The notes beneath the pieces are model-generated. The model did not search any database. It was not told the DNA's origin and saw only the letters and a program-made list of their open reading frames with translations. This document shows positions 1 through 8,833 of a stretch of DNA of 64,000 nucleotides, in pieces (the first letter of the stretch is position 1; every line of letters starts with the position of its first letter). Both the position numbers and the translations under genes were made by a program. This DNA comes from Roseovarius sp. SCSIO 43702 (GTDB lineage Bacteria > Pseudomonadota > Alphaproteobacteria > Rhodobacterales > Rhodobacteraceae): contig NZ_CP080623.1 in NCBI RefSeq assembly GCF_019599045.1, positions 1,262,501 through 1,326,500 of the forward strand, read 5' to 3'.

Positions 1-12
1 GTGACCAAAACA

Positions 13-42
13 GATCGCTCCTGTTCGGACGAAAGAGCGATC
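13..42 (+). promoter_or_regulatory. Inverted repeat upstream of the usp start
   Basis: GATCGCTC (13-20) and GAGCGATC (35-42) are perfect 8-bp inverted arms with a 14-nt spacer, ending six bases before the ribosome binding site of the next gene. It could be an operator or an mRNA hairpin limiting access to the start. The window edge hides the promoter, so the role is only inferred. Confidence 0.35.
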
Positions 43-60
43 ACAAGAAGGAGGGATCAG

Positions 61-483
61 GTGTTCAAGAAAATCATGGTGCCGGTGGACCTGGCGCATA
101 AGGAAGACCTGGGCAAGGCGCTGAACTGTGCCCGGGACCTCGCGCGCCACTATGGCGCCGAGATCGTCTACGTGGGCGTGACCACGACCACGCCGAGCCA
201 GACGGCGCATAACCCGAAGGAATACCAGTCGAAGCTCGACGCCTTCGCGCAAGAGCAAGCGCGGGACGGCGATATCACGGCAAGTGCGAAGATGCTGCTG
301 AGCCACGATCCACGCTCCGATGTCGACGACGTACTTCTCAAGGCGGTCGGGGATACCGGGGCTGACCTGGTCGTCATGGCGAGCCACATGCCCAACATCC
401 TCGATTACGTCTGGCCATCCAACGGCGGCAAGATCGCGGAGCACGCGAAATGCTCGGTGATGGTCGTCAGGGGGCAAGTGTGA
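61..483 (+). CDS. Universal stress protein, UspA family
   Basis: A 140-residue cytoplasmic protein of the single-domain UspA fold, a family that binds ATP/AMP and supports survival under stress. The N-terminus has the family's first beta strand and Asp (KKIMVPVD), and the C-terminus has the usual DLVVMASH and CSVMVVRG segments. The nucleotide-loop glycines (G-2x-G-9x-G) are poorly kept: the stretch before the last strand reads PSNGGKIAEHAKCS, so ATP binding is uncertain. GTG at 61 is chosen as start because AAGGAGGG lies five bases upstream; the frame is open to base 1, but an upstream start would have no visible ribosome site. The BCCT transporter follows after 54 bp and may be cotranscribed, which would fit an osmotic stress link. 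Confidence 0.85.
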   Translation: MFKKIMVPVDLAHKEDLGKALNCARDLARHYGAEIVYVGVTTTTPSQTAHNPKEYQSKLDAFAQEQARDGDITASAKMLLSHDPRSDVDDVLLKAVGDTGADLVVMASHMPNILDYVWPSNGGKIAEHAKCSVMVVRGQV

Positions 484-537
484 TCGCCGCGAGCGCGATC
501 CGCATTCACAGGGACATGGACAAAAAGGAGGCCGAAC

Positions 538-2238
538 ATGGCCGATGAAACCACAAACCAAGGGATACCGGAGCCGGAAGGCGCCTCGGATGTCATCGAT
601 ACGGATTACGAGGTCGGGCAGGACAACGTCTCGCCCTTCGGGCTCGATATTCACAACCCGGTCTTCTTCATCTCGGGATTGTCGATCGTTCTCTTCGTCT
701 TCTACGCGCTCGCTCTGCCAGAGCAGGCCGAATCGGTCTTCAAATGGCTTTTCGATGCCGTGACCAAGGGGTTCGACTGGTTTTTCCTGAGCGCAGCGAA
801 TGTCTTCGTGCTGTTCTGCCTCTTCCTGATCGTCAGCCCGTTCGGCTCGATCCGGTTGGGCGGGGCGGAGGCCACACCCGACTACAGCTATATCGGATGG
901 TTCGCGATGCTCTTCGCGGCCGGGATGGGGATCGGCCTGATGTTCTTCGGCGTGTCCGAACCGATGAGCCATTTCTCAAGCTCGCTCGGCGGAACGTCGA
1001 TCGAGGACGGTGTGCGCACGGATTGGGCGCCGCTTGGTGCGGCCGCCGGTGACGAGGCGGCGGCGACGCGGCTCGGCATGGCGGCGACGATCTTTCACTG
1101 GGGTCTGCATCCGTGGGCGATCTATGCCGTGGTGGCCTTGGCGCTGGCGCTTTTCAGCTACAACAAGGGGCTGCCTCTGACGCTGCGCAGCGCCTTCTAT
1201 CCGATCTTCGGCGATGCCGTCTGGGGCTGGGTCGGGCATGTCATCGACACGCTGGCCGTTTTCGCCACGCTTTTCGGTCTGGCCACCTCGCTGGGGTTCG
1301 GCGCGGAGCAGGCGGCATCGGGTCTCACGTTCCTCTTCGGCTCGGGCGATGCGACGGAGGGGACGCGGACGCTTCTCGGGATCGCCTATAACAATACCGA
1401 GGAGTCGGGGGTCGAGGATTCCAGCACGCTCCTGGTGCTCCTTATCTCGGGGATCACCGCCATCGCGCTGATCTCGGTCGTACGGGGCCTCGACGGCGGC
1501 GTGAAAGTCCTGTCGGAGATCAACATGGGGCTTGCCGCGCTGCTGCTTCTCTTCACGCTCTTCGTGGGCGGGCCGATCTTCCTGCTGACCTTCTTTGCCG
1601 ACAGCCTCTGGGCCTATCTGCAGAACCTCATACCGCTCAGCAATCCGTTCGGGCGCGAGGACACGAACTTCATGCAGGGCTGGACGGCGTTCTACTGGGC
1701 GTGGTGGATCAGCTGGTCGCCCTTCGTGGGCATGTTCATCGCCCGCGTGAGCCGGGGCCGCAGCGTGCGTGAATTCCTGATCTGCGTGCTGCTGATCCCC
1801 AGCCTCGTCTGCGTGCTCTGGATGAGCGTCTTCGGCGGTACCGCGATCAATCAGGTGGTGGCCGACGGTTACACCGCGGCCAAGGATGCGGCGCTGGAGC
1901 TCAAGCTGTTCTACATGCTCGAACAGCTTCCGCTTGCCACGATCACCTCGACCATCGGGATCATTCTCGTCGTGGTGTTCTTCGTCACGTCTTCGGACTC
2001 GGGCAGTCTTGTGATCGACACGATCACGGCGGGCGGCAAGGTCGACGCGCCGGTGGCGCAGCGGGTCTTCTGGTGCGTGTTCGAGGGCGCGGTTGCCATC
2101 GTGCTTCTGGTGGGAGGAGGCCTGGCCTCGCTCCAGTCGGCGGTGATCTCGACAGGGTTGCCGTTCACGGTGGTGCTGCTCGTCATGTGTTGGGCCATCT
2201 TCCGCGGGCTCCAGTCGGAGCGAAACAAGATCAGCTAG
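538..2238 (+). CDS. BCCT family osmolyte transporter
   Basis: A 566-residue inner-membrane transporter of the betaine/choline/carnitine (BCCT) family, which imports quaternary ammonium osmoprotectants with Na+ or H+, or by exchange. About twelve hydrophobic segments are visible. The glycine-rich TM3 stretch GMGIGLMFFGVSEP and the aromatic TM8 signature with WTAFYWAWWISWSPFVGMF match the family closely, as does SRGRSVREF just after it. An acidic N-terminal tail of about 35 residues precedes TM1. The start is backed by AAGGAGG just upstream. Length is ordinary for BetT/OpuD-type members. Substrate cannot be read from sequence; glycine betaine or DMSP-like compounds are the usual ones in marine bacteria. 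A clear terminator follows. Confidence 0.93.
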   Translation: MADETTNQGIPEPEGASDVIDTDYEVGQDNVSPFGLDIHNPVFFISGLSIVLFVFYALALPEQAESVFKWLFDAVTKGFDWFFLSAANVFVLFCLFLIVSPFGSIRLGGAEATPDYSYIGWFAMLFAAGMGIGLMFFGVSEPMSHFSSSLGGTSIEDGVRTDWAPLGAAAGDEAAATRLGMAATIFHWGLHPWAIYAVVALALALFSYNKGLPLTLRSAFYPIFGDAVWGWVGHVIDTLAVFATLFGLATSLGFGAEQAASGLTFLFGSGDATEGTRTLLGIAYNNTEESGVEDSSTLLVLLISGITAIALISVVRGLDGGVKVLSEINMGLAALLLLFTLFVGGPIFLLTFFADSLWAYLQNLIPLSNPFGREDTNFMQGWTAFYWAWWISWSPFVGMFIARVSRGRSVREFLICVLLIPSLVCVLWMSVFGGTAINQVVADGYTAAKDAALELKLFYMLEQLPLATITSTIGIILVVVFFVTSSDSGSLVIDTITAGGKVDAPVAQRVFWCVFEGAVAIVLLVGGGLASLQSAVISTGLPFTVVLLVMCWAIFRGLQSERNKIS

Positions 2239-2260
2239 GCGCGTCACATCGCGACGATCG

Positions 2261-2292
2261 AGACCCCCGGTGCTTGCGTGCCGGGGGTCTTT
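2261..2292 (+). terminator. Rho-independent terminator after the BCCT gene
   Basis: AGACCCCCGG (2261-2270) and CCGGGGGTCT (2281-2290) form a perfect 10-bp GC-rich stem with a 10-nt loop, followed by a short T run. It sits 22 bases after the BCCT stop and before the next gene's ribosome site, so it likely ends the usp-BCCT transcript. Confidence 0.8.
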
Positions 2293-2329
2293 CATGTCTT
2301 GTGCCGACGAATGCAGAAGGGGAGATCTC

Positions 2330-3556
2330 ATGAACCGCACACTCGATGTCGATTTCGTCCGCGCGCAGTTTCCTGCCTTCGCGGAGCCGTCGTTGCAGGG
2401 GCAGGCATTCTTCGAGAATGCGGGCGGGTCGTTCACCTGCGCCCCGGTCATCGACCGGCTGACGCGGTTCTATCGCGAGCGAAAAGTGCAGCCCTACGCG
2501 CCCTACGAGGCGAGCCGCCTTGCGGGGGAGGAGATGGACGAGGCGCGCACGCGGCTCTCGGCGATGCTGGGCATGGAGGAGGACGAGCTGAGCTTCGGGC
2601 CATCGACCACGGCCAATACCTACGTTCTGGCGCGCGCCTTCGCGCAGTGGATGGAGCCCGGCGACGCGATCATCGTCACCAACCAGGACCACGAGGCCAA
2701 TAGCGGGCCGTGGCGGCGCCTGGCGGACGAGGGGTTCGAGTTGCGCGAGTGGAAGATCGACCCCGAGACGGGACATCTCGACACCGACGACCTGGAGAAG
2801 CTCCTCGACGAGAAGGTGCGGCTTGTCTGCTTTCCGCATTGCTCGAACGTGGTGGGCGAGGTCAATCCGGTCGTGGAGATCACCGCGTTGGCCCATGCGG
2901 CGGGTGCGTTCGTCTGTGTCGACGGGGTGAGCTATGCGCCACACGGTTTCTGCAACGTGGGCGAGATGGGGCCGGATATCTACCTCTTCTCCGCCTACAA
3001 GACTTTCGGGCCGCACCAGGGGCTCATGGTGATCCGCCGCGAACTCGCTAGGGCGTTGCCGAACCAGGGGCATTTCTTCAACGAAGGCTCGCTATACAAG
3101 AAGTTCACGCCCGCGGGGCCCGATCACGCGCAGGTGGCGGCCTGTGCGGGAATGGCCGATTACATCGATCTGCTGGCCGATCATCACGGGATCGGGGGCG
3201 ATCCGGCCGCGCGCTGTGCCGGGGTTCACGACATGATGCGCGCGCATGAAGGCACGCTCTTGCAGCCGTTGCTCGACCACCTGGGTGAGCGCAATTCGGT
3301 TCGCCTGCTGGGGCCGCGACGCGCCGAGGGGCGCGCGCCGACGGTCGCTGTCGAGGCCGAGGTGCCGGGGGCCGAGGCCGCGCGCAAGCTTGCCGCGCAT
3401 GCGGTCATGGCCGGGGGCGGCGATTTCTACGCGGTTCGCGCGCTCGAGGCGATGGGCGTCGAGCCCGATCACGGGGTGCTGAGGCTCAGCTTCACGCATT
3501 ACACGACGCGCGAGGAAGTGGATCAGCTCATGAACGCGCTGGATGACATTCTTTGA
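2330..3556 (+). CDS. Class V aminotransferase, cysteine desulfurase-like
   Basis: A 408-residue PLP enzyme of the class V aminotransferase fold. The lysine in YLFSAYKTFGPHQG is the probable Schiff-base residue. Other family marks are FENAGGSF near residue 25, TNQDHEAN (cofactor His), a VDGVSYAPHG strand with the PLP-ring Asp, and a small C-terminal domain ending RLSFTHYTTREEVDQL. The catalytic cysteine loop of true NifS/SufS is not obvious, so it may act on another substrate, as in the broad cysteine desulfurase-like/isopenicillin-N-epimerase-like group. ATG at 2330 is chosen because AAGGGGAG lies seven bases upstream; the frame is open further up but without a ribosome site. It stands alone between a terminator and the photolyase gene. 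Confidence 0.85.
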   Translation: MNRTLDVDFVRAQFPAFAEPSLQGQAFFENAGGSFTCAPVIDRLTRFYRERKVQPYAPYEASRLAGEEMDEARTRLSAMLGMEEDELSFGPSTTANTYVLARAFAQWMEPGDAIIVTNQDHEANSGPWRRLADEGFELREWKIDPETGHLDTDDLEKLLDEKVRLVCFPHCSNVVGEVNPVVEITALAHAAGAFVCVDGVSYAPHGFCNVGEMGPDIYLFSAYKTFGPHQGLMVIRRELARALPNQGHFFNEGSLYKKFTPAGPDHAQVAACAGMADYIDLLADHHGIGGDPAARCAGVHDMMRAHEGTLLQPLLDHLGERNSVRLLGPRRAEGRAPTVAVEAEVPGAEAARKLAAHAVMAGGGDFYAVRALEAMGVEPDHGVLRLSFTHYTTREEVDQLMNALDDIL

Positions 3557-3610
3557 TCCAATGGGCGGGTGCGCTACGTAATCCTGCCGAAGACCCGGAT
3601 GAGAGGATGC

Positions 3611-5035
3611 ATGAGCAAGCCGACGCCCACGATACTCTGGCTGCGGCGTGATTTGCGACTGAGCGATCACGACGCATTGCGCGCCGCCGTGCGGCGCGGC
3701 GGGCCTGTCATTCCCGTCTACGTGCGCGACGCGGCGCTTGATGATCTCGGGGCTGCGCCGAAATGGCGGATGGGTCTCGGAATCGAGGCGATGGCCGAGG
3801 CTCTGGAACGCAAAGGCAGCGGCCTGATCCTTCGGTCGGGACGGGCGCTCGAGGTGCTGCGCGATCTTGTCAAGGAGACGGGAGCGGGCGCGGTCTTTTG
3901 GTCGCGGCTCTATGATCCGGCGGCGATCGAGCGGGACAAGGCGGTCAAGGCGGGGCTGAAGGAGGACGGCATCGAGGCCGAGAGCTTTGCCGGGCACCTT
4001 CTCTTCGAGCCGTGGACCGTCGAGACCAAGGATGGCGGCTACTACAAGGTCTATTCGCCCATGTGGCGTAACGTGAAGGATCGCGAGGTGCCCCCGGCAG
4101 AGCCCGCGCCCTCGCATATCCCCGCACCGGAAAGCTGGCCCGAAAGCGAAACGCTCGAAGACTGGCATCTCGGCGCCGCGATGAATCGCGGGGCCGATGT
4201 CTGCCGCCCCTATCAGCGGGTGGGTGAGGAGGCCGCGCATGGCCGTCTCGGTTGGTTTATCGGACATTCGATAGAGGATTATCGCGAGGCGCGCGACAAG
4301 CCGGCAGTGGACGGCACTTCGGGGATGTCCGAGAACCTGACCTATGGCGAGATTTCCCCGCGTCAGTGCTGGCACGCGGGGATGCGCGCGCGGCACGAGG
4401 GGCACAAGGGGGCGGAGCATTGGTTGAAAGAGCTGGTCTGGCGCGAGTTCGCGTATCACCTTCTCTACCACACGCCGCGGATCGCGACGCGCAACTGGCG
4501 CGAGGAATGGGATGACTTCCCCTGGAAGGATGACGAGCGCGCGGCCGAGATCAAGGCGTGGAAGCAGGGCCGCACGGGTGTGCCCTTCGTCGATGCCGCC
4601 ATGCGCGAGATGTACGTGACGGGCAAGATGCATAACCGATCGCGCATGGTGGTGGCGTCCTACCTTACCAAGCATCTGATGACGCATTGGAAGGTGGGGA
4701 TGCACTGGTTCGACGACTGCCTCACCGACTGGGACCCGGCCTCGAACGCGATGGGCTGGCAATGGGTGGCGGGGAGCGGGCCGGATGCCGCGCCCTATTT
4801 CCGGGTGTTCAACCCGGAGACGCAACTCGACAAGTTCGACCCCGGTCACGACTATCCGAAACGCTGGATCGCGGAGGGACAGGACGAGCCGGGGCAAGAC
4901 GCGCTTGCCTATTTCGACGCGATCCCAAGGTCGTGGTCGATGTCACCCGACGACACCTATCCCGAAACGCCGGTCGTGGGTCTGAAGAAGGGCCGCGAAC
5001 GGGCGCTTGGCGCATACGAGGACCGCAAGGGGTAG
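3611..5035 (+). CDS. phr: Deoxyribodipyrimidine photo-lyase (cryptochrome/photolyase family)
   Basis: A 474-residue light-driven flavoprotein that splits UV-made cyclobutane pyrimidine dimers. The N-terminal Rossmann domain opens with TILWLRRDLRLSDHDAL, typical of antenna-binding photolyases. The helical FAD domain has the hallmark run of WREFAYHLL, MHNRSRMVVASYLTKHL, WFDDCLTDWDPASNAMGWQW and PYFRVFNP. The tryptophans of the usual electron-transfer chain appear kept in this region. ATG at 3611 is chosen over an in-frame codon at 3569 because the protein then begins, like relatives, a few residues before the first beta strand. It precedes a fatty-acid cyclopropanation gene, a grouping seen in other proteobacteria. 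Confidence 0.93.
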   Translation: MSKPTPTILWLRRDLRLSDHDALRAAVRRGGPVIPVYVRDAALDDLGAAPKWRMGLGIEAMAEALERKGSGLILRSGRALEVLRDLVKETGAGAVFWSRLYDPAAIERDKAVKAGLKEDGIEAESFAGHLLFEPWTVETKDGGYYKVYSPMWRNVKDREVPPAEPAPSHIPAPESWPESETLEDWHLGAAMNRGADVCRPYQRVGEEAAHGRLGWFIGHSIEDYREARDKPAVDGTSGMSENLTYGEISPRQCWHAGMRARHEGHKGAEHWLKELVWREFAYHLLYHTPRIATRNWREEWDDFPWKDDERAAEIKAWKQGRTGVPFVDAAMREMYVTGKMHNRSRMVVASYLTKHLMTHWKVGMHWFDDCLTDWDPASNAMGWQWVAGSGPDAAPYFRVFNPETQLDKFDPGHDYPKRWIAEGQDEPGQDALAYFDAIPRSWSMSPDDTYPETPVVGLKKGRERALGAYEDRKG

Positions 5036-5115
5036 GGCGGCGCGGCGTGATTTACCGAAACATATGTCAATGAGTGCGCCGGGACCCTAGCGTGAGCGCC
5101 GGTGGGAGGAGATGG

Positions 5116-6330
5116 ATGGTCATGGTTCTGACAGATACGGGCGGAGAAGCCGGATTGCCACGCTATTTCAAGCCGGTTTTCGAGACATTGAAGAAAGCCC
5201 GTTCCGGTCGGATCGACGTGCGCCTGCCCGATGGGCGCGTGTTTCGCGCGGAAGGCGCCGAGCCGGGCCCGGTCGCGGAGGTGCATGTGCACGAGTCCGA
5301 CAGCTTCGCCCGGCTTGTCCGCGAGGGAGATATGGGATTTTCCGACGCCTATCTCGAAGGGTGGTGGAGCACGCCCGACCTTCAGGCGCTCATGGATTTC
5401 TTCACCATGGAGAACGAGGCGATCTACGAAGGGTTTCCGGGTATGTCCATCCTGCGGGCCTACGAGCGGCTGCGCCATTGGCTGCGGCGCAATTCGAAAC
5501 GGCAGGCGCGGCGAAACATCAGCTATCACTACGATCTGGGCAACGAGTTCTATCGCCTCTGGCTTGACGATACGATGACATATTCGAGCGCCTATTTCGA
5601 AAACGGACAGGAAAGCCTCGAGAAAGCGCAGGTTCAGAAATATGCGAGGATGGTCGACCAGATGGGCGTGAAACCCGGCGATCACGTGCTCGAGATCGGC
5701 TGTGGGTGGGGCGGGTTCGCCGAGTATGCCGCAGCGGAACGCGGCCTGAAGGTTACGGGCCTGACCATCAGTCGCGAACAACTGGCCTATGCCGAGGACC
5801 GGATCGCCAAGGCGGGGCTGAGCGACCAGGTGACGTTCAAGTTGCAGGACTACCGCGACGAGCGGGGGGCGTATGACGGCATTGCGAGCATCGAGATGTT
5901 CGAGGCCGTGGGCGAAAGATACTGGCCCACCTACTTCGAAACGGTGCGCGAGCGCCTTCGTCCGGGTGCGAGCGCCACGCTTCAGATCATCACCATCGCG
6001 GATGCCCGGTGGGAGGCGTATCGCAACGGCGTCGACTTCATCCAGAAGCACATCTTCCCGGGTGGCATGTTGCCCAGCCCCTCGGCCCTTCGCCGCGAGA
6101 TCGAGCGGGCGGGCCTGAGCGTGAGGTCGTCGATCGAATTCGGGGAAAGCTATAGCGACACGCTGCGCCGGTGGCACGAGACGTTCAACGCCAAGTGGGA
6201 CGAGGTCGCGCGGCTGGGATTCGATGATCGTTTCCGGCGGATGTGGAATTTTTACCTTACCTCTTGCGCGGGATCGTTCAAAGCGGGACATTGCGACGTG
6301 ACCCAGATCACCATCGCGAGGCCCGGCTGA
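5116..6330 (+). CDS. cfa: Cyclopropane-fatty-acid-phospholipid synthase family protein
   Basis: A 404-residue SAM-dependent enzyme of the Cfa/Mycolic acid synthase family, which adds a methylene to cis double bonds of membrane lipids. The SAM motif VLEIGCGWGGFAEYAA is clear, preceded by the family block NISYHYDLGNEFYRLWLD with TYSSAYF, and followed by GLTISREQLAYA, SIEMFEAVGERYW and QKHIFPGGMLPS. A lipid-facing N-terminal domain with MGFSDAYLEGWW is present, so the protein is full length. ATG at 5116 is chosen from GGAGG six bases upstream; another ATG at 5122 is in frame. trgA begins three bases after the stop, suggesting a common transcript. Confidence 0.92.
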   Translation: MVMVLTDTGGEAGLPRYFKPVFETLKKARSGRIDVRLPDGRVFRAEGAEPGPVAEVHVHESDSFARLVREGDMGFSDAYLEGWWSTPDLQALMDFFTMENEAIYEGFPGMSILRAYERLRHWLRRNSKRQARRNISYHYDLGNEFYRLWLDDTMTYSSAYFENGQESLEKAQVQKYARMVDQMGVKPGDHVLEIGCGWGGFAEYAAAERGLKVTGLTISREQLAYAEDRIAKAGLSDQVTFKLQDYRDERGAYDGIASIEMFEAVGERYWPTYFETVRERLRPGASATLQIITIADARWEAYRNGVDFIQKHIFPGGMLPSPSALRREIERAGLSVRSSIEFGESYSDTLRRWHETFNAKWDEVARLGFDDRFRRMWNFYLTSCAGSFKAGHCDVTQITIARPG

Positions 6331-6333
6331 TAC

Positions 6334-6792
6334 ATGCGCCCTTCTGACAAGATGCCGACCGCGGCGCGCCTCGTCGCGGCGCTCTGCCTTGCCGCGATCG
6401 GATGGATCGGCTCGGACCTTATCCGTCCGCTGATGCCGCCCGAGACCAACTTCGGATGGTTCAACTACGTCAACGCGGGGCTCGGCCTTGTCTGTGGCTG
6501 GTGGATTATCGGAAACCGGCTCGGGACGGGATATACCGATGCGATCAGCACGGGATTGACCGGCGTGGGAGGACTCGTCTTCTGGGCGCTTTTCGCGCAA
6601 AGCTTCTACCTGATGATCATGCAGGCGCTCGACCGGAAATACAAAGGGCCGGTCGAGGGGATCATGGGCATGATCGACAACGCGCTCGATTATGGTCAGT
6701 ACCTGCTCAACTGGCCGCTCGCGATCCTGCTGGTCGGCGGAGGGATCGTCACGGGCCTTCTGGCGGAGTGGTTTCACAGGCGCTGGAGCTGA
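6334..6792 (+). CDS. trgA: TrgA-type integral membrane protein (tellurite resistance)
   Basis: A 152-residue membrane protein with about four hydrophobic segments: near residues 7-25, 45-60, 70-92 and 125-145. The sequence style and, above all, the order trgA-trgB-cysK match the locus that contributes to high-level tellurite resistance in Rhodobacter sphaeroides. The molecular role of TrgA is not known. It has no recognisable catalytic motif. An in-frame ATG at 6352 is an alternative start, right before the first membrane helix. It lies three bases after cfa and five bases before trgB, so cfa-trgA-trgB probably form one operon. Confidence 0.8.
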   Translation: MRPSDKMPTAARLVAALCLAAIGWIGSDLIRPLMPPETNFGWFNYVNAGLGLVCGWWIIGNRLGTGYTDAISTGLTGVGGLVFWALFAQSFYLMIMQALDRKYKGPVEGIMGMIDNALDYGQYLLNWPLAILLVGGGIVTGLLAEWFHRRWS

Positions 6793-6797
6793 TCGGC

Positions 6798-7748
6798 ATG
6801 TCCGATGTCATCCTCGGCGGGCCGCTGCGGGATAGCCGCCTGCGCCGGGTCGTTCTGGGGCGCGATGTTTCAGGGAAGCGCCTGACGGATCCGCGTGAGG
6901 AAGATCTCGCGCGATTGGACCACTACGCGACTGCCGCGGGCTTGAGCTTCGTATCGGGAGAACGGTACGGGACCGATCCGGATGGCGGGGCCGCCGCGCT
7001 CGACCTGGTGATGGCCGAGGTCATCATGGGCGCGTTCGGCCACGTGTCGGCGGGTACGCTCGCGGAGCGACGCGGGATGATCCGCGCGCGGGCCGCGTCA
7101 CGTCTTGCCGCGTCCGAGGGTGTGCCGGCCGACGTGCGCAGCGCCACGACCGCGGACACCATCGACGTCAGATCGCGGGAGGTGCTTCACGAGGGTTTCT
7201 ACGCGATGCGCGGGTTCGATTTGCGCCATCCCACCTTCGGCGGGGGCATGAGTGACCGGGTCCGGCGCGAGGTCTTCATCGCGACCGACGCGGCGCTGGT
7301 GCTGCCCTACGATCCGGTGCGCGACCGCGTGCTCCTTGTCGAGCAGTTCCGCATGGGCCCGTTCGGTCGCGGCGATCCCCGGCCGTGGATGCTCGAACCC
7401 GTGGCGGGGCGTGTCGATCCGGGCGAGACGCCGGAACACGCCGCGCGACGCGAGGCGCGGGAGGAAGCCAACCTCGATCTGCGATATGTCGAGCCGATGT
7501 CATCGCATTACTGCTCTCCCGGTTGTTCGACCGAGTATTTTCACCTTTTCATCGGACTGTGCGACCTGCCCGACGAGGCCGAGGGCCGCGGCGGACTGGA
7601 AACCGAGCACGAGGATATCCGCACGCATGTGCTCGACTTCGAAGGCGCGATGAGGCTTCTCGACACGGGCGAGGCGGATAACGGACCCCTGATCCTGTCG
7701 CTCCTGTGGCTGGCGCGGAACCGCGACAGGCTGCGCGCAATCTGTTGA
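6798..7748 (+). CDS. trgB: TrgB: Nudix hydrolase with N-terminal gamma-glutamylcyclotransferase-like half
   Basis: A 316-residue two-part protein. The C-terminal half is a Nudix domain of the ADP-sugar-diphosphatase type, with the Nudix box near residues 212-234 reading GRVDPGETPEHAARREAREE. The core REAREE glutamates are kept, but the glycine expected just after is Asn, a small departure. The N-terminal half (GPLRDSRLRRVVLGR onward) resembles the gamma-glutamylcyclotransferase-like fold that precedes Nudix in TrgB proteins. In R. sphaeroides TrgB acts with TrgA and CysK in tellurite resistance; the substrate is unknown. It ends 53 bp before cysK. Confidence 0.85.
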   Translation: MSDVILGGPLRDSRLRRVVLGRDVSGKRLTDPREEDLARLDHYATAAGLSFVSGERYGTDPDGGAAALDLVMAEVIMGAFGHVSAGTLAERRGMIRARAASRLAASEGVPADVRSATTADTIDVRSREVLHEGFYAMRGFDLRHPTFGGGMSDRVRREVFIATDAALVLPYDPVRDRVLLVEQFRMGPFGRGDPRPWMLEPVAGRVDPGETPEHAARREAREEANLDLRYVEPMSSHYCSPGCSTEYFHLFIGLCDLPDEAEGRGGLETEHEDIRTHVLDFEGAMRLLDTGEADNGPLILSLLWLARNRDRLRAIC

Positions 7749-7801
7749 GTTTCCGCGCGGCCCGGCCTACATCGGGGGCACGTCAAAAGGGGAGCTTCAT
7801 C

Positions 7802-8833
7802 ATGCGCATCGCGAAGGACCTGGCCGAGGCCGTTGGCAACACACCCCTGATCCGGCTGCGCCGGGCAAGCGAGGAAACGGGTTGCACGATACTGGGGAAG
7901 GCGGAATTCCTGAACCCCGGTCAGTCGGTCAAGGATCGGGCGGCGCTCTACATCATCCGGGACGCGGTGAAGCGCGGAGAGCTGAAACCCGGCGGCACCA
8001 TCGTCGAGGGCACTGCTGGCAATACGGGCATCGGCCTCGCCCTCGTCGGCGCCTCGATGGGCTTCAAGACCGTGATCGTCATCCCCGAGACGCAGAGTGA
8101 AGAGAAAAAGGACATGCTGCGCCTCGCCGGGGCGGAGCTTGTGCAGGTGCCGGCGGCGCCCTATTCGAACCCCAACAACTTCGTGCGGTATTCCGAGCGT
8201 TTGGCCAAGAAACTCGCCGAGGATGCGCCGAATGGCGTGATCTGGGCCAACCAGTTCGACAATACCGCGAACCGCCAGGCGCATATCGAAACCACGGGTC
8301 CCGAGATATGGGAGCAGACGGACGGCAAGGTGGACGGGTTCGCCTGTGCCTGCGGCTCGGGCGGCACGCTCGCAGGCGTCGGCATGGCGCTTCAGCCCAA
8401 GGGCGTGAAGATCGGCCTTGTCGATCCCATGGGGGCAAAGCTTTATTCCTATTACACCACCGGTGAGCTCGAGAGCGAAGGAAGCTCGATCGCGGAAGGG
8501 ATCGGGCAGGTGCGCATCACCCGCAATCTCGAGGGGTTCACGCCCGACTTCGCCTGCCAGGTGACGGACGAGGAGGCGCTGCCCATCGTCTTCGATCTGC
8601 TCGAGCACGAGGGGCTTTGCATGGGCGCCTCGACCGGGATCAACGTGGCGGGCGCGATGAAGATGGCGCGGGAGATGGGGCCGGGGCACACGATCGTTAC
8701 CGTGCTTTGCGATTACGGAACGCGCTATCAGTCCAAGTTGTTCAATCCGGAATTCCTCAAGGAGAAGGGTCTTCCGGTGCCCGGTTGGCTCGACGAAGCG
8801 CCGCGGTCGATCCCCGGGGTTTTCGAGGAATGA
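7802..8833 (+). CDS. cysK: Cysteine synthase A (O-acetylserine sulfhydrylase)
   Basis: A 343-residue PLP enzyme making L-cysteine from O-acetylserine and sulfide in the cytoplasm. Near the N-terminus are AVGNTPLIRL and PGQSVKDRAALYI, whose lysine carries PLP. The phosphate loop EGTAGNTGIGLA and CACGSGGTLAGVG follow. The C-terminal end GTRYQSKLFNPEFL is typical of a longer CysK subtype found in alphaproteobacteria. The start has GGGGAG seven bases upstream. Its place after trgAB matches the R. sphaeroides tellurite locus, where cysteine supply or thiol chemistry is thought to matter. The stop overlaps the start of the next gene as ATGA. Confidence 0.95.
   Translation: MRIAKDLAEAVGNTPLIRLRRASEETGCTILGKAEFLNPGQSVKDRAALYIIRDAVKRGELKPGGTIVEGTAGNTGIGLALVGASMGFKTVIVIPETQSEEKKDMLRLAGAELVQVPAAPYSNPNNFVRYSERLAKKLAEDAPNGVIWANQFDNTANRQAHIETTGPEIWEQTDGKVDGFACACGSGGTLAGVGMALQPKGVKIGLVDPMGAKLYSYYTTGELESEGSSIAEGIGQVRITRNLEGFTPDFACQVTDEEALPIVFDLLEHEGLCMGASTGINVAGAMKMAREMGPGHTIVTVLCDYGTRYQSKLFNPEFLKEKGLPVPGWLDEAPRSIPGVFEE

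Noticed and set aside
976..2451. 491-codon open frame antisense to the BCCT gene
   Set aside because: It mirrors codons of a certain membrane protein gene, is extreme in Arg/His/Glu, and has no domain. High-GC DNA makes such antisense frames common.
3092..4897. 601-codon open frame antisense to the photolyase gene
   Set aside because: Covers two well-identified genes on the other strand; composition is typical of a shadow frame.
4957..6777. 606-codon open frame antisense to cfa and trgA
   Set aside because: Long only because stops are rare in GC-rich antisense; product resembles no family and crosses several real genes.
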